Source of the DNA: Zygaena filipendulae
Lineage: Eukaryota; Arthropoda; Insecta; Lepidoptera; Zygaenidae
DNA: 64,000 nucleotides
Direction of reading: 5' to 3'
Assembly: GCA_907165275.2 (NCBI GenBank)
Contig: OU015662.1
Coordinates: forward strand, 8,315,501-8,379,500
Shown: positions 46,042-58,400 of the stretch, piece after piece
Numbering within the stretch: the first letter of the stretch is position 1
Layout: each line of letters starts with the position of its first letter
Position numbers and translations under genes: made by a program
Notes under the pieces: generated by a model
Told to the model about the DNA's origin: nothing
Database searches by the model: none
Seen by the model: only the letters and a program-made list of their open reading frames with translations

Positions 46042-49000
46042 ATGCAAATGGCATCGATAATAACAATTACAATAATCTTATTATATCATGCTACCATAAT
46101 AAGTGGTGGCTCCACACGCGCTACACAATTTCCAATAGGTATGGATACATAGTTTTCCAATCACTGAATGTCTTTATATCATAATTATGCATTTCTTTCA
46201 GGAGGCCTTTTCAACAAATACACGGAGCCAACATCGGCGAAGGCTTTCCAGAACATATTAGATAGAAAGAGTGCAGCTTATTATGGTCGGCTGATTTATT
46301 CACAAGAAGCCGACATTTACTCCACAGCATTACAAGGTAAATTTAACTATTTAACAATATTGTACTGTATTATATCGATGTTATCATTCTTTATTCTCTT
46401 AAATTGTATAAAACGAAGTCTTTATTTTGTATCTGTCTGCTTTCCCTTAGTTCTTTTAAACTTATACGCATCGAATTGATATAGCGTTTTCTCTATCCTT
46501 TACAGGATTTCTTCTGTAGGGTACATAAATGTAGATTAGGGAGTTTCTAGAGTAATCCCGAAATTCCCACGAGTGAAACCACGGGGAACAGCTATTATGC
46601 AGTAAGTAGGTATATCGTAAACTGAGGGTAACAGCTACTGATATATAATTAATTAGATTAGATTTAGGGAGTTCTTTTCCCATCAATCCAATCGTATTAA
46701 TGTCATTTTTATACTTCTAATTCATCATTATTTTACATTGGAATTCATTAGAAACGAGTATCATGGGTTATTAAAAAAAATCATTCCAGTGTGTAAAAAT
46801 ACATCAGACGACAGAGGCATAGTAGCATTGATTGATGCGAGGCCGAGTGATGGAATTTGCGATACCACATGTCTGTTGGCCAATAGGCTAAAGGTATTAT
46901 TTTTGTAATTAAATTCTATACGCGGGTTTTTACTATCTAAATCGAATATATATAATAAAACACGCGAATATTTACGAATTGTTATTTATAAAATTGTTCA
47001 CAGATAGCCCACCTCTCATTGGGCTGGGAACAACCAGATAAGTCTTCTGACGACTCTTCATACACAATTTCCTATTATCCTCCATTAGAATTCATATCTA
47101 GAGCATATACAGCACTTATAACAAGTTTGGAATGGGATAAGTTTACGATTATGTACGAGGATGAAGGCAGTAAGTGATAATTATTTTTGTGGAAAATTCG
47201 AAATTTATAAGTATGTTTAATAAAACAAGTATAATATTAATTGCAGCTTTCATTAGACTTCAAGAGCTGATAAACGCATGGCCATCTACTCATGACCCGA
47301 TACATTATGTTAAACTAAATCCCAAAGGTGACAACAGAGAAGCGTTCAAAAATATTTTCAAAGTGGAGCGAATAACTTATCATATTTTAGATTGTGATGT
47401 GAGGAATATTCGATACTATATGAATCAAGTCATCCAAGTGGAAAACTCGACGCAATATCAGGTGAGTGGATATTTTATTCAATAAGGGGACGTTAAATTT
47501 TGATGTTCATCGTGACAAATGGCCTGACTACACGTGTATGCAAAATTTCATGATGTTCGGTTAAGTAGTTAATAATATTAATAACTAGTTGTGCCCCGCG
47601 GTTTCACCCGCGATAATTTCAGAGTTCCCGCGGGAATTCCGGGATAAATACTATCCGATGTGTTAATTTGATGTATAAGCTATATTATTGTAAAGTTTCA
47701 TTTAAATCCATCTAGTAGTTTTTGCGTGAAAGAGTAACAAACATCCATCCATACATTCTTACAAACATTCGCGTTTATAATATTAGTAGGATAATAACAA
47801 AAAAAAACATATTTTCCCAAATTTGCTTTAGTGTGATTGTAACAGATGCAGCTGCCTTAAAATTAAATCCTTAACAGAGTTTCATCTTGACGCCGCTTGA
47901 TGCGTACACGGTGGATTTATCAGGGATTCCAGAATTGATAGCCAATGTGTCCACAATGCATTTGACCACACTCAATGATATCCGGTGGAAGGATATAGGA
48001 ATGGCAACAGATATGCGGGTGAGGAGTTGCTTATTGTTATTTATTTATTTTTGCGAAATAACTAGCTTTTTATCGTAGCATCGACGCCATGAATTTCGGG
48101 TATTTTCTCGAGAACTCTTTGTTTCATAATAAAAGTACATACCTGCTAGCAAAGTTCATCCAAATCTTTTGAGCCGTTTATGAGTGATGTTTAACTAGAT
48201 AAAATTATATTATATCAATAACAATATTATGATATAATATCTAATGCAATTGTTTTGGTTGGTTTCTCCGCTACCAACTGTCGTTTTATGATCAACGAAC
48301 TATTGTTGTATCAGTTACATTTTATATCAAAGACAAAGACATCAAAGATAATAATCGTGACTACTGTTGATATAAATTGTTCGCGATAGAGTCCATCGGT
48401 GTACGTGGACTAAATATTTATTCTTGATTTTCAAACCTGAAATACCAAATAGCTGAAATAATAGTATTTATGTGATAATTATCCGAATAATCGCACATCG
48501 TTGAACGAATGTAGATCCCCTGTCCTAACAAAATATTCGTCGAAAAGCCTAAACATTTAGGCATTTTTTTACATCTTAAATCTTATGAGTTATATATTAT
48601 GTAGTTCTCAGTAAATAAGCTACATATTTTTTTAAAGGTGGAAACAGCTCTAGTTGCTGATGCTCTTAATCACCTAGAAATATCCATTAGAAGTATGCAA
48701 ATGGATATGGCCGAAGAATCAAATATGGAAATTGAAAACCCGCCGCCGCTGTGTTTCAGTAATGTTAAAGCCGAGTACGACAAGGCTGCATGGAGTGCTG
48801 GAGAGCATTTGAGAGATTCATTGCTGAAAGTAAGTAATATTATGTATTTGTCGCATGCTCTTAATATAGGTATTATTTTGTACTAGCTGTTTCATTTCGT
48901 AGTTTCAACCGCGTTACAAAAACAACCAACACCCCCAAATACGTATTCCTTTAAATTCAAATTCATTTGCTAGATTATGTCACAAAAATATCTATTACGA

Positions 49001-52000
49001 CGGTAACATTAAATATATAGACCATTTATTTGACATGACTTGTGCGCGTGCAAATAATGTAAGAAAATTAATATAGGTACCTACCTATTATATTTCGTGT
49101 ATTGGAAAAAAAAAAATATATTTATTTAAAAAAATTATTCAAAAAGAATTGTAGTTTCATGTAGACCTTTCACCAGTTAAGTAGACTACTTTTCAAAAAC
49201 TAAAATTAAGCAGCTTTGTACAATTTCATGATTCATGACATTATGTTGTTATGTTCTCTTTGCATCAAATGTGAAAGTCAGTTTGTTTGTTTGTTACGCT
49301 TTCACGCCTTAACGGCTCAACCGATAATCATGAAATTTTACATACACGTTGACAGGGGTACAGAAAAGGAAATTAACTTAGGTTAAACAGTGAGGAACAG
49401 CTAGTGGTTAATATTAAAGGCTATTGACGACAATGACAACCCAGAATATAAAACAAATATTTCAATCTGTAATTGTTATCTTGTTTTAATTTACAGACCA
49501 AAGTGAAGGGATTTACTGGGGATATTGAATTTGATGAAAATGGAAGACGAACAAATTTCGCTTTGCATTATTCAAAATTGAACAACGAGAGCAAATTTGT
49601 GTATGCAGGGCATTGGGAATCGATAACGGACAATATAACAGTCGAAGACAGTGACTTGGATGAGCGTGGTCTACAGTCAGGTCCTACTCTGAGAGTGAGT
49701 GCTAGAGAAATTATTAAAAGTGAACTATACTACGATCTTTCTTACCTTTGACGATTGTTAGGGCTAGTTTTCATTATCAATTTCAATAGGTATTTTCCAA
49801 ACACTACCTATAAGGAAAATAAATTTTCAAAATATTTTATTTAATTTTAGTTCTAGTGAGATTAAATTTCTTATTTTTTGTATGATTAAGATATAAGTAA
49901 AAAGCAGACCTATGTATTGAAAATCGTTTGAACACAAGCCCTGACGATTCACTTCAACGCGCGTGCCTGTAACAATTCAAACGCTCTAGTATGGATGCTA
50001 AAACGAACACAAATTAGTATTCTGTATGCCAGAAACCACCATTATCTTTTTTAAACTTCTTTGTGTACGTGGGGTAATTTTAATTGTCACTTTATTAGTC
50101 GCGTTATGGTCAATATGAATAAAGGCCCAGCCTCCTAACCACCAAATCTTACAGCAGTCATATTTTAATTTTACTAAAATACCCTCAAGTTTGGAATATC
50201 GATGAACAAAAAATAGTATGATTAAAATAGGATTGAGGTTATATAGGGTTTTTAAAGGAGATAAAGCAATGCATGGTATCCGAATACTGAAGACATTCAA
50301 AATATATATTTTTTAATTTTCTTATAGGTTGTATCAAAGAGGACAAAACCGTATTTCGATATAGTAAATGTCGATGGTGTTATAGAATACGAAGGTTATT
50401 CGGTAGATCTCGTTCGAGCTATTTTCGATCACATGAGGACCAAACAACAAATTGATCGAAATTTTGAGTTTTACACATGCGAAAAACACGGGAATCCAAT
50501 TGAGGGAACTAAAAAGTGGGATGGATTGATTGGGGAAGTAATGGAGCACGTGAGTATAAAATGTTTCGCGTTTTTTCTTTTAATTTGCGAGGCCATTTTT
50601 ATCGTAAGTAAACTGTAAAACCATAGAATAACTAGAGCTCACTGTTACAAAACTGCTCATGTCATGGATTACCTATAATATCATAGATTTTTTTCAACAA
50701 TATTATATACCTACAGTTTTGTTATCCGCCATTAATCCTCCTAAGTAATATGTATCAGAGACTAGTAGGTACCTACTGGTCTCTGATACATAATATTACG
50801 TAATATTATGAATGCAAGCGTATGTTTGTTTTTTAAGCTTTCACGCCTCAACTACACAACAAATGATCATGAAATTTTGCATATACGTTGTCAGATGTAA
50901 AGAGAAGTATATAGTATATACTTAGGGTACTTTTGTCCCAGAATGGGCATGTTGACTAATTTTTATTTTTTAGTCCGTTTTATAGATTATTAAAAAATAT
51001 TGGACGCGTATTTTTTCTTTTTTTAAGTAATCAAAAAATAACGGCGATATATGGAGTTGAAATTTCACGTGACGTCACTATTCTGACAGTTTGTATGGCG
51101 GTTTTAGCGGTTAGTGACGTCACGACCCCCTCATCCTAAACTTTAATGCGCTTTATCTCTGTATATTTTAATTTATTTGAAAAAGCAAAAAATACGTGTC
51201 TATTGTTTTTTTATTTTCTAACTAACGGACTAATTAGAATTTTGATTTTCATATTATAAATGGTTACAAAATTTTGTCAAAATCCGTTCAGTAGTTTCGG
51301 AGTCCATCGCGGACAAACAACGTGACACGTGATTTATATATATTAAGATAAGATAAGATAAGATGTATAAGTCATATTGGATATTTGTGGATAAATAAAT
51401 AAATAATAAAATAGTGCTATGTTTTTTAGAATGCAGATCTTGCGGTATGCGATATTACTATAACATCGGAAAGGAATAACGTTGTCGACTTCTCCGTGCC
51501 CTTTATGTCATTAGGCATAAGCATGCTCTTCAAAGAACCAGATCCGGAGGAACCGGACATGTTTTCGTTCATCAAGCCGCTAGCTCTGGATGTCTGGCTG
51601 TATCTAGCGACTGCGTACATCATTGTGTCGTTTATTTTGCTGATTTGTGCGCGGTAAGAGTTACCTCTTCAATTTACATTCATGTTAACCCATTTGCACA
51701 GTGTCAAAAAAGCCGTGGAGAAAGTAAATTTTGAGATTCCCTCGGGAAATTTAATTTTTCTCGGATGAAAACCGATGTCGTATTCCTGTACGAAAAGTCG
51801 GTAATATTATCCATCAAAATTTTTCTGATGTTTTGTAGATTAGTTACGGACAGCCTGACAAAATACATGTATTATAATAATAGTTATTCATATTTTTGCA
51901 AACTGCAAAAAATATGAGCAAAAAAGATGGCAGTTATCACGATATTACAGAACGAGCATTTGTTTCAGAATGAGTCAAGGTGATTGGGTCAATCCACACC

Positions 52001-55000
52001 CTTGTAACCAGAATCCTGAAAATCACGAAAACATATGGAATCTGTATAACTGCATGTGGCTTACCATGGGGGCAATCATGACTCAAGGATGTGATATACT
52101 ACCCAGGTAGCCCTTATACCTACACTCCTAATACTACCGTAAAACAACACTGTTTTTCCTTTTTAGTCGAAAGTTAAATTGTGAAAACATACTACGTATA
52201 ATAATGCATTAAAATGCATCCACATTCCACAATAGACAAACTGGCTTTTATTTATGACAAACTGAGTAAATTAGCGTACCTTCCCGGCTAATGTTATAAA
52301 ACATTAGCCGGTGAAAATTCCGCCAAAATCAGTCCAACCGTTTCGGAGATGAGCCGAAATGAACGGACAGGCAGATAAACAAATATTTTTAGAACCAGTT
52401 TTTTGTTAGAGGTACCTGTAGTGTACGTATATATACTTTCATAGGCATTTTATTTCGACATTCTAAAAGAAACTTCAATTTTAGATAGGCCAAAGAAATT
52501 AGCTTTATTTATGTATCTATATGTACCTACTATGTAGGCACTCGGCATAGATCACTAACGACTTTTTTACAGAGCTGGTGGTTCCCGGTGGATAACTGGT
52601 ATGTGGTGGTTCTTTGCTTTGATCGTCACCTCCTCTTACACCGCCAACATGTCCACCTTCATCAGCAATGACCGTCGAGAAACCGACATCAAAGACGTGA
52701 AGGCACTTTCTGAACAAACCAAAGTCAGCTATGGAGTTATGGACAACGCCACTACGTACAAATTCTTCGAAGTATGTATTAGTAGCTGTTCGACGTGGTT
52801 TCATTCAAACAAGCACTTTTACAGTATAGGATGACGACCATAAGACAATCCTTAGGGAAGGGAGTGGAGGGAGGAGCACAGGATGGGGATGGTACAAGGG
52901 ATCCCAAGGGTCGAAGTGCCGAGGCTTTGCTTGCCCACCCCATTGTCTAAGATAAGATAAGATCCTTAGGGAAGACCTTGGTCCAGAAGTGGGCGTTTTC
53001 CGGCTGATATGATGATGTATTATGAGTATCGCGACAATTTTGGAATTCTCACAGGAACTTTTCAAATAAGGATGAACTCTCTCCTATTCCAAGACCTAAA
53101 TTATTACATCAAACACCTAACTGTTCACCCGCATGAAGTTCGGTATTCCTGTAGGAATTCTTTGTTCAGATTTTTACATACTAATAGGTAGATATACATA
53201 CTCATATAAAACAATACCAGTGTAATTACTGACTGTAACCGATGAGAGTAGACCGTAGATATTAGTTACTATGGACGTTATTCAGCAGAATCGAGTGAAT
53301 ATATTTTTTAAGTACTAGCAACCTACTTTCAGACCTCCAACAACACGGTGTATCAAAAAATCTGGTCCGTAATGAAATCGGCCAAGCCCACCGTGTTCAC
53401 AACTAGCAACGAAGACGGCAGAGACAGGGTTATAAGAAGCAAAGGAAAGTACGCATTTTTTATGGAATCAACAATGATTGAATATTACAAAAATAGAAAT
53501 TGTCAATTGAAAATGGTCGGTGACAAACTTGATGCCAAAGAGCAAGGAATAGCAATGCCAAAAAGTAAGCATAATTATATCAGTGTTGATTCATTACTTG
53601 CAAATCAAAAGACTTTTGGTGATATGGTGATTATATTTTCTTTGCAAGAACTTCATGTCATTTCATTTTGTCTCTCAGTCACTAACATTTGTATGTCATT
53701 ATTTTTTCAGAATTCCCTTACAGACGTTTCATAGATAACGCAATACTGTATCTACAAGAAAGTGGCGATCTGGATGCTTTGAAAAAGAAATGGTGGGAGC
53801 AAAAGGATATCGTTGAACCTTGTGAAGTATGTATTTTTACAATGTTTGTACTAGTTGGTCTCTCCGTAGTTTCATTGGTATTTTAATGAAGCATTTATGC
53901 TGAGACAGTGAGCGATTGGCCCCAGTCCTTCTATCTCCTTTACAAATTTGTTAAAGTTTCTATTTTTTCTATCTCTTATCTTGTACCTTTTAAATGGGGA
54001 CCAATAAGCTCCTTTTCTATCTTTCTTTCTTTTTTTCTTCTTTCTATTAACTTTAAGGATTAAATTATGAAACACCATAAAATACTAGTTTCTCTATTTT
54101 AATATTAGTTTATTTGACTGCCAAAACTTCAATCTTTCTAACCTCTTAGAGGGGGTGAATTTCCGAAAATACTTTTTTAGTGCTTGCTCATATTATACAA
54201 GGAAGTTTTTCTAGATCTTTATAGATCCAGCAAATTGGTGAAAAAGTCAGGACTCAATACCTTGGAATTCTTTTGGTTATAAGTGGAAAATTTGTATTAA
54301 GCAAAAAACCTAAGTAAAATTAAGGATTATATTTCAGGAAAAAAAGAACGAAGACGATTCACTGCAGATGAAAAATACAAGTGGAATATTTTTAGTACTT
54401 GGTTTTGGTGGGATATTGGGAATGCTTGTTGCTATCGTTGATTTCCTGCTCCATGCTCATAGAATTTGTGTGAAAGAAAAGGTAAGTACCTAAAGTTTTC
54501 AATATACTAACTGCATTCATTCACCCACAAAAATAGTACATTGTTATCCTAGGGGTGAAAGTAAATAAGTCTTTCCCTCGATCTATTGGTGCCCTCGCTA
54601 CGCTCGGGCGCCAAACCCCGTCTCGGGACTAAATAAGTCTTTCTCCCGAGGATAAAACTGTGCTTTTCATTACGAATGCAAGGAAAGTAAAAAAAAATAG
54701 GAATTAGCTAAAGAAAAAATGAGTGAATTTTATTTTAATTAATACCTACTTAAACTTTACGTAATTTCAATTTTACATCGCGCTGGCTGTATAGAAAGTT
54801 GGAACATGGTTCAATGGAAATTTAAAAATAGACCTAGTTTTTTGTAATAATTTAACAGTTGTCAGTTGAAAGCGATTCTCCCTAGGGCTGAAAAGGGTTA
54901 CTTTCAACCCGCTTCTCAGGCAACTTCAGACCTACTTTCCGAGTATGAGTAATGAAAAACATATTACCTTCTCCAACTGACATTTGAACTTAAGAGTTTT

Positions 55001-55213
55001 ATTGTACCATAGGTGACGTTCAAGGAAGCCATAATAAGCGAGTGGAAAGTTTCATTCAACGTGCGCACAGTGCGTAGACCAGTAGCCCCACTTCGCTCCG
55101 CTGTACCTTCCGTTGAGAATTCTCCCACGAGAGATCGATCCCGATCCCGATCGCGAGCGGTCTCTGTACTACAAGCGGCGACATCGTTTATTAATTTCGA
55201 TGAGATATACTAA
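46042..55213 (+). CDS. Kainate-type ionotropic glutamate receptor, gene B
   Basis: Sixteen exons, 907 aa: 46042..46138, 46202..46336, 46790..46893, 47004..47169, 47247..47461, 47878..48018, 48638..48829, 49497..49694, 50328..50549, 51430..51653, 51969..52106, 52573..52771, 53333..53564, 53711..53826, 54338..54481, 55013..55213. Hydrophobic signal peptide (ASIITITIILLYHATII); amino-terminal domain to about 400; S1 with EGYSVDLVRAIF, KKWDGLIGEVMEH, CDITITSERNNVVDFS; M1 near 543-563; pore WLTMGAIMTQGCDILPR; M3 WWFFALIVTSSYTANMSTF; S2 with MDNATTYKFFE and YAFFMES; M4 near 805-830; C-terminal RDRSRSRSR tail. Glutamate-gated channel subunit by family. The start ATG was taken for in-frame splicing and signal peptide; a second ATG lies two codons in. 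AATAAA at 55240. DFSVPFMSLGIS is shared with A, so A and B look like closest relatives. Confidence 0.92.
46535..46600 (-). repeat. Dispersed repeat, head fragment
   Basis: Minus strand: agctgttccccgtggtttca, ctcgtgggaatttcggga. Only the 5' 65 bp or so remains. Receptor B intron. Confidence 0.6.
47583..47793 (+). repeat. Dispersed SINE-like repeat, near-complete copy
   Basis: actagttgtgccccgcggtt head, ggaattccgggataaatact core, aaagagtaacaaacatccat, ataatattagtaggataata end. Receptor B intron 5. Confidence 0.75.
49262..49406 (-). repeat. Dispersed repeat, 3' part
   Basis: Minus strand: ctgttcctcactgtttaacc, ctgtacccctgtcaacgtgt, tcatgattatcggttgagcc. The core is deleted. Receptor B intron 7. 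Confidence 0.6.
50747..50794. repeat. Near-perfect 48-bp palindrome
   Basis: Centred on taggtaccta at 50770/50771; atgtatcagagactagtagg mirrors cctactggtctctgatacat with one mismatch. Receptor B intron 9. Confidence 0.75.
50820..50940 (-). repeat. Dispersed repeat, 3' part
   Basis: Minus strand: gacaaaagtaccctaag, tcatgatcatttgttgtgta, aggcgtgaaagcttaaaaaa. Truncated by the adjacent MITE at 50945. Receptor B intron 9. Confidence 0.55.
50945..51249. mobile_element. MITE (gggcatg family)
   Basis: Starts gggcatgttgacta after AT and runs through aacggcgatatatggagttg, gcggttttagcggttagtga, cggactaattagaattttga; the right terminus is lost. About 300 bp, colinear with 34624-35024 minus its extra insertion. 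Receptor B intron 9. Confidence 0.7.
51270..51365 (+). repeat. Dispersed repeat, 3' part, with (aagat)n tail
   Basis: Plus-strand match to the copy at 2673-2856: aaaatccgttcagtagtttc, ggacaaacaacgtgacacgt, gatttatatatattaag, then aagataagataagataagat. Confidence 0.65.
52265..52395 (+). repeat. Dispersed repeat fragment
   Basis: Contains aatgttataaaacattagcc, ccgccaaaatcagtccaacc and gtttcggagatgagccgaaa, matching the variant copy at 42328-42580. Receptor B intron 11. Confidence 0.5.
52940..53030 (+). mobile_element. 3' end of a non-LTR retrotransposon
   Basis: After taagataagataagat, the block agaccttggtccagaagtgg, gcgttttccggctgatatga, tgatg resembles the terminal segment of an abundant moth LINE (terminal (atg)n). 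No reverse transcriptase remains. Receptor B intron 12. Confidence 0.45.
54553..54662. repeat. Foldback-like repeat with duplicated aaataagtctttc
   Basis: aaataagtctttccctcg and aaataagtctttctcccgag flank a gccctcgctacgctcgggcg palindrome. A short foldback repeat in receptor B intron 15. Confidence 0.5.
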
Positions 55214-55402
55214 GAGCGAGGTTCGTTGGGAAAAGAAGAAATAAAGAAATAACTTTTACATCTTTTGTATCATATTTTTATTTATGCTAAGAATAGATAC
55301 TTTTTGGCTGCATTCTTTATTTTAAAATTTCGGAGTAATACCTAAAAAAATAATAATTAGATAATCTGACGGCTGCTATAAAGTACCTACACTTGATCGT
55401 AT
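55214..55402. terminator. Convergent 3' ends of receptor genes B and C
   Basis: Only 189 bp between the stop codons. AATAAA at 55240-55245 serves B; on the minus strand several AT-rich words could serve C. The two 3' UTRs are likely to overlap. Confidence 0.6.
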
Positions 55403-58400
55403 TTACTTAAAAACATCCAGATGTAATAAATCTACCGCGGACCGCAGTACAGAGGAAGCTCTAGATAGCTTTGATTCTGACGATGTGGAGGAAGATTTTT
55501 CGTGAATAACTGGTTTCTCAGTCTTCCAGATACTCAAGGCGAACTTCAATTCCGCCCAAAACGCTTCCGATTGCGACATCTGTAAAATAAAAAATGATAA
55601 TAAAAAGTATTGAATAAATGATGGTCTTATTTTTTATTTTTAACCAACATCACATTAATAAAAAGGATAGTTCTGTTTCTCTACAGAATGTTTTCACTTT
55701 TCAGATGCTAATATTGTAAATATAGAGGTTTACGAAGATGTTTTGATGTTTGTTGTTATTACATGAAACATTGGGTCAAAGTGAATGCACAAACCTTTTG
55801 CTCTATAGCAACTTCGTTGACATGCCAGAGGAATTCCAAGAAACCGACTGCAGCAGCCATTCCACAGCCGGTGGCTAGCACAACGAAAACACCGCCAACA
55901 TTCTCCACTCCCAGCTCCAAGGAACTGTCACTGTCATCACCTGCATCTTCATCCTGGGAACACACCATATTTTACAAATATCAGAAATTTAGGGTCCAAC
56001 TCTGCTCATCACTGATTAGCGAGAGCCATTCATTTGTCTAATTTATAATGATACTATACTATAGCTATTAGCTGTGCTCCGCGGTTTCACCCGCAGGAGT
56101 TTCAGACTTACTTCTAAAACGTTTCATGAACTTCCACAAATATTTCAAGATCAAAATCAGCCAAACCGGTCCAGCCATCCTCGAGTTTTAGCGAGACAAA
56201 CGAACAGCAATTCACTTTTATATACAAGATAAACACTAGCTGTTCCTCGCGATTTCACCCGCGTTAATTTCAGAGTTCGCGTGGAAATTCCGCGATAAAA
56301 AGTACCCTATGTGTATAATGTACGTGTGAAATTTTATGATGACTGTTTGAGTAGTTAGGCCGTGAAAGTGTAACAAACAAACAAATAAACTCACTTTAGT
56401 ATTTATAATATTAAGGATAAGGATTTACGTAATTATCACTTAACTGTAGCACCTCTCGTTATAATATTAAATCTTGTAGGAAAAAGCGAGAGCCATTCGT
56501 GTAATTAACTAGGGAGTTGAAATGCGATCATTGAAGATGCAGATTGAATCTTATAGGTTAAAGAATCATAAGTTCTTACGAATAACCTAGAATGGACAAT
56601 GACCAAAAATGTATGGAGCTTGGTCCAAATGTCCACCGCTAACGAGACCTGTGTTCACTTATAGTCCACTAAATACTGAGTAATTATAACCAGACTGCAA
56701 CCAAAAATATGATGTCAGTAAAAAGTTATGACTGAACGAAGTCATTTTTTGGCCTCAGCGAATGAACATAAAAATGCATTAGTTGCTAGGGAATATACTT
56801 TGAAAAATCCAGACAGTATGAATTATTTCTAAGAGCGAAAGGGTTAAAACTAGTTTTATCTTCAACTTGCGCGGGGTTTTCGATGGACTGCGTACAATTA
56901 AAATGAATTGAAATAAATAGTGAAATAAACAAAGTAATATTACTATATCTCATATATCTTTACTATAGTCACTATTATATTTTTCATATGGTCATAACTT
57001 TTTACTGACAGCATATTTTTTTTGTCTCACACTGTTACTCTCTATGTAGTGGACTATAAGTTAACATAGGTCTTGTTAGGATCATTTTCAGTCATTGTCC
57101 TTTGTTTCAGCACCCTGGGCGTTCATCAGAACATGATGATACATTGATTAAGGAGGGTGAAAATTACAACTGCTTACGACTTTGCTAGGTCAGTTTGGAA
57201 ATATTGAAAAACAATCGGTTGTTTTATGCATTTAGGTTTAGTTCATAATAGCTTTTTAAAGAGGAGCCGGTTTCTTTGTCTTTTAAAAGTTAACCTTATA
57301 ATAAAATCAGATGGAACTGCAGAGTAAACTTTCGCTTAGCAAGATTTCTTAGTTCTCAATTTGCATGCCCGCATCATGCTCTTCATTTATACTGGTCATG
57401 TCTTGTAGAGAAATCTATATTAAAATTAAAAAGTAACTCTTTCTGTTTCTTTGTTATACTTATACTTAACCGTTATACTTAACCGATGGTCATGAAATTT
57501 TGTATACACGTTGTCAAGGGTACAGAAAAGGACATAGGGTACATTTTATCCCAGAACTCTCGCGGAAACTTTGAAATTAACGCGGGATAGTATTATATTA
57601 TCTGTGACGCGGGTGACGCCTCGAGGAACAGCTAGTGCGTATATTTTGTATTTTTTCAATAGAATAATTAACCTATAAATCAACAATGTAAGTATATGTT
57701 TATTTTTAACGAACCGGACATTCTTCACCCTCTGGAGCCTTCCACCAACGATCTTTAAGTTCGCTCAGCTTGCCGCTTTCAGCTAGTTTTAGTACTGCGT
57801 TGTCAACAGCTGTTCTATAAGATGAATCTGAAAATATCAATTCACTAAGTGATTCTTGATCTTTCAACACTGATTGTCAGTAATCATTGCATAAGATTCT
57901 CTAAAATGGTCTAAAATGGGCTGTCTCCAGTCTTTGTAATTTGTAACTCAAGTATTTTTATCTGTTATAGTTAAGTTATCAAACAGGAGAGATTTTTTGA
58001 GCTTGAATTACGGGATATACTTGGAAACTTCATATTATACATACATATAAATTTTCCGGACTAAGTTCTGCATATGATAGCCACATATCAAAATTCGTTG
58101 CCCGGTTTAAAAGAGTTTGTTTTACATAATTGACAAATCAACATAATTTTATTTCTAAAATATGATTACATTTATGGAGGACGCTTACAAAACGGCATAG
58201 CTATTCCATATCCTTTTGAGTCAAGTTCGTTGCCTACTTGCATCAAGTCGCAATGTCGCTGCAGCTGGTATTGAATAGCCGTGGATTCCATTAAAAAGGC
58301 ATACGCTCGCTTACTGTTTAGAACTCTCTCTACACCTTCGTCGTTATTTTTGACAAATACAGATGGTCGGGCGGCCTCCATCGATGCGAACATTTTTTGA

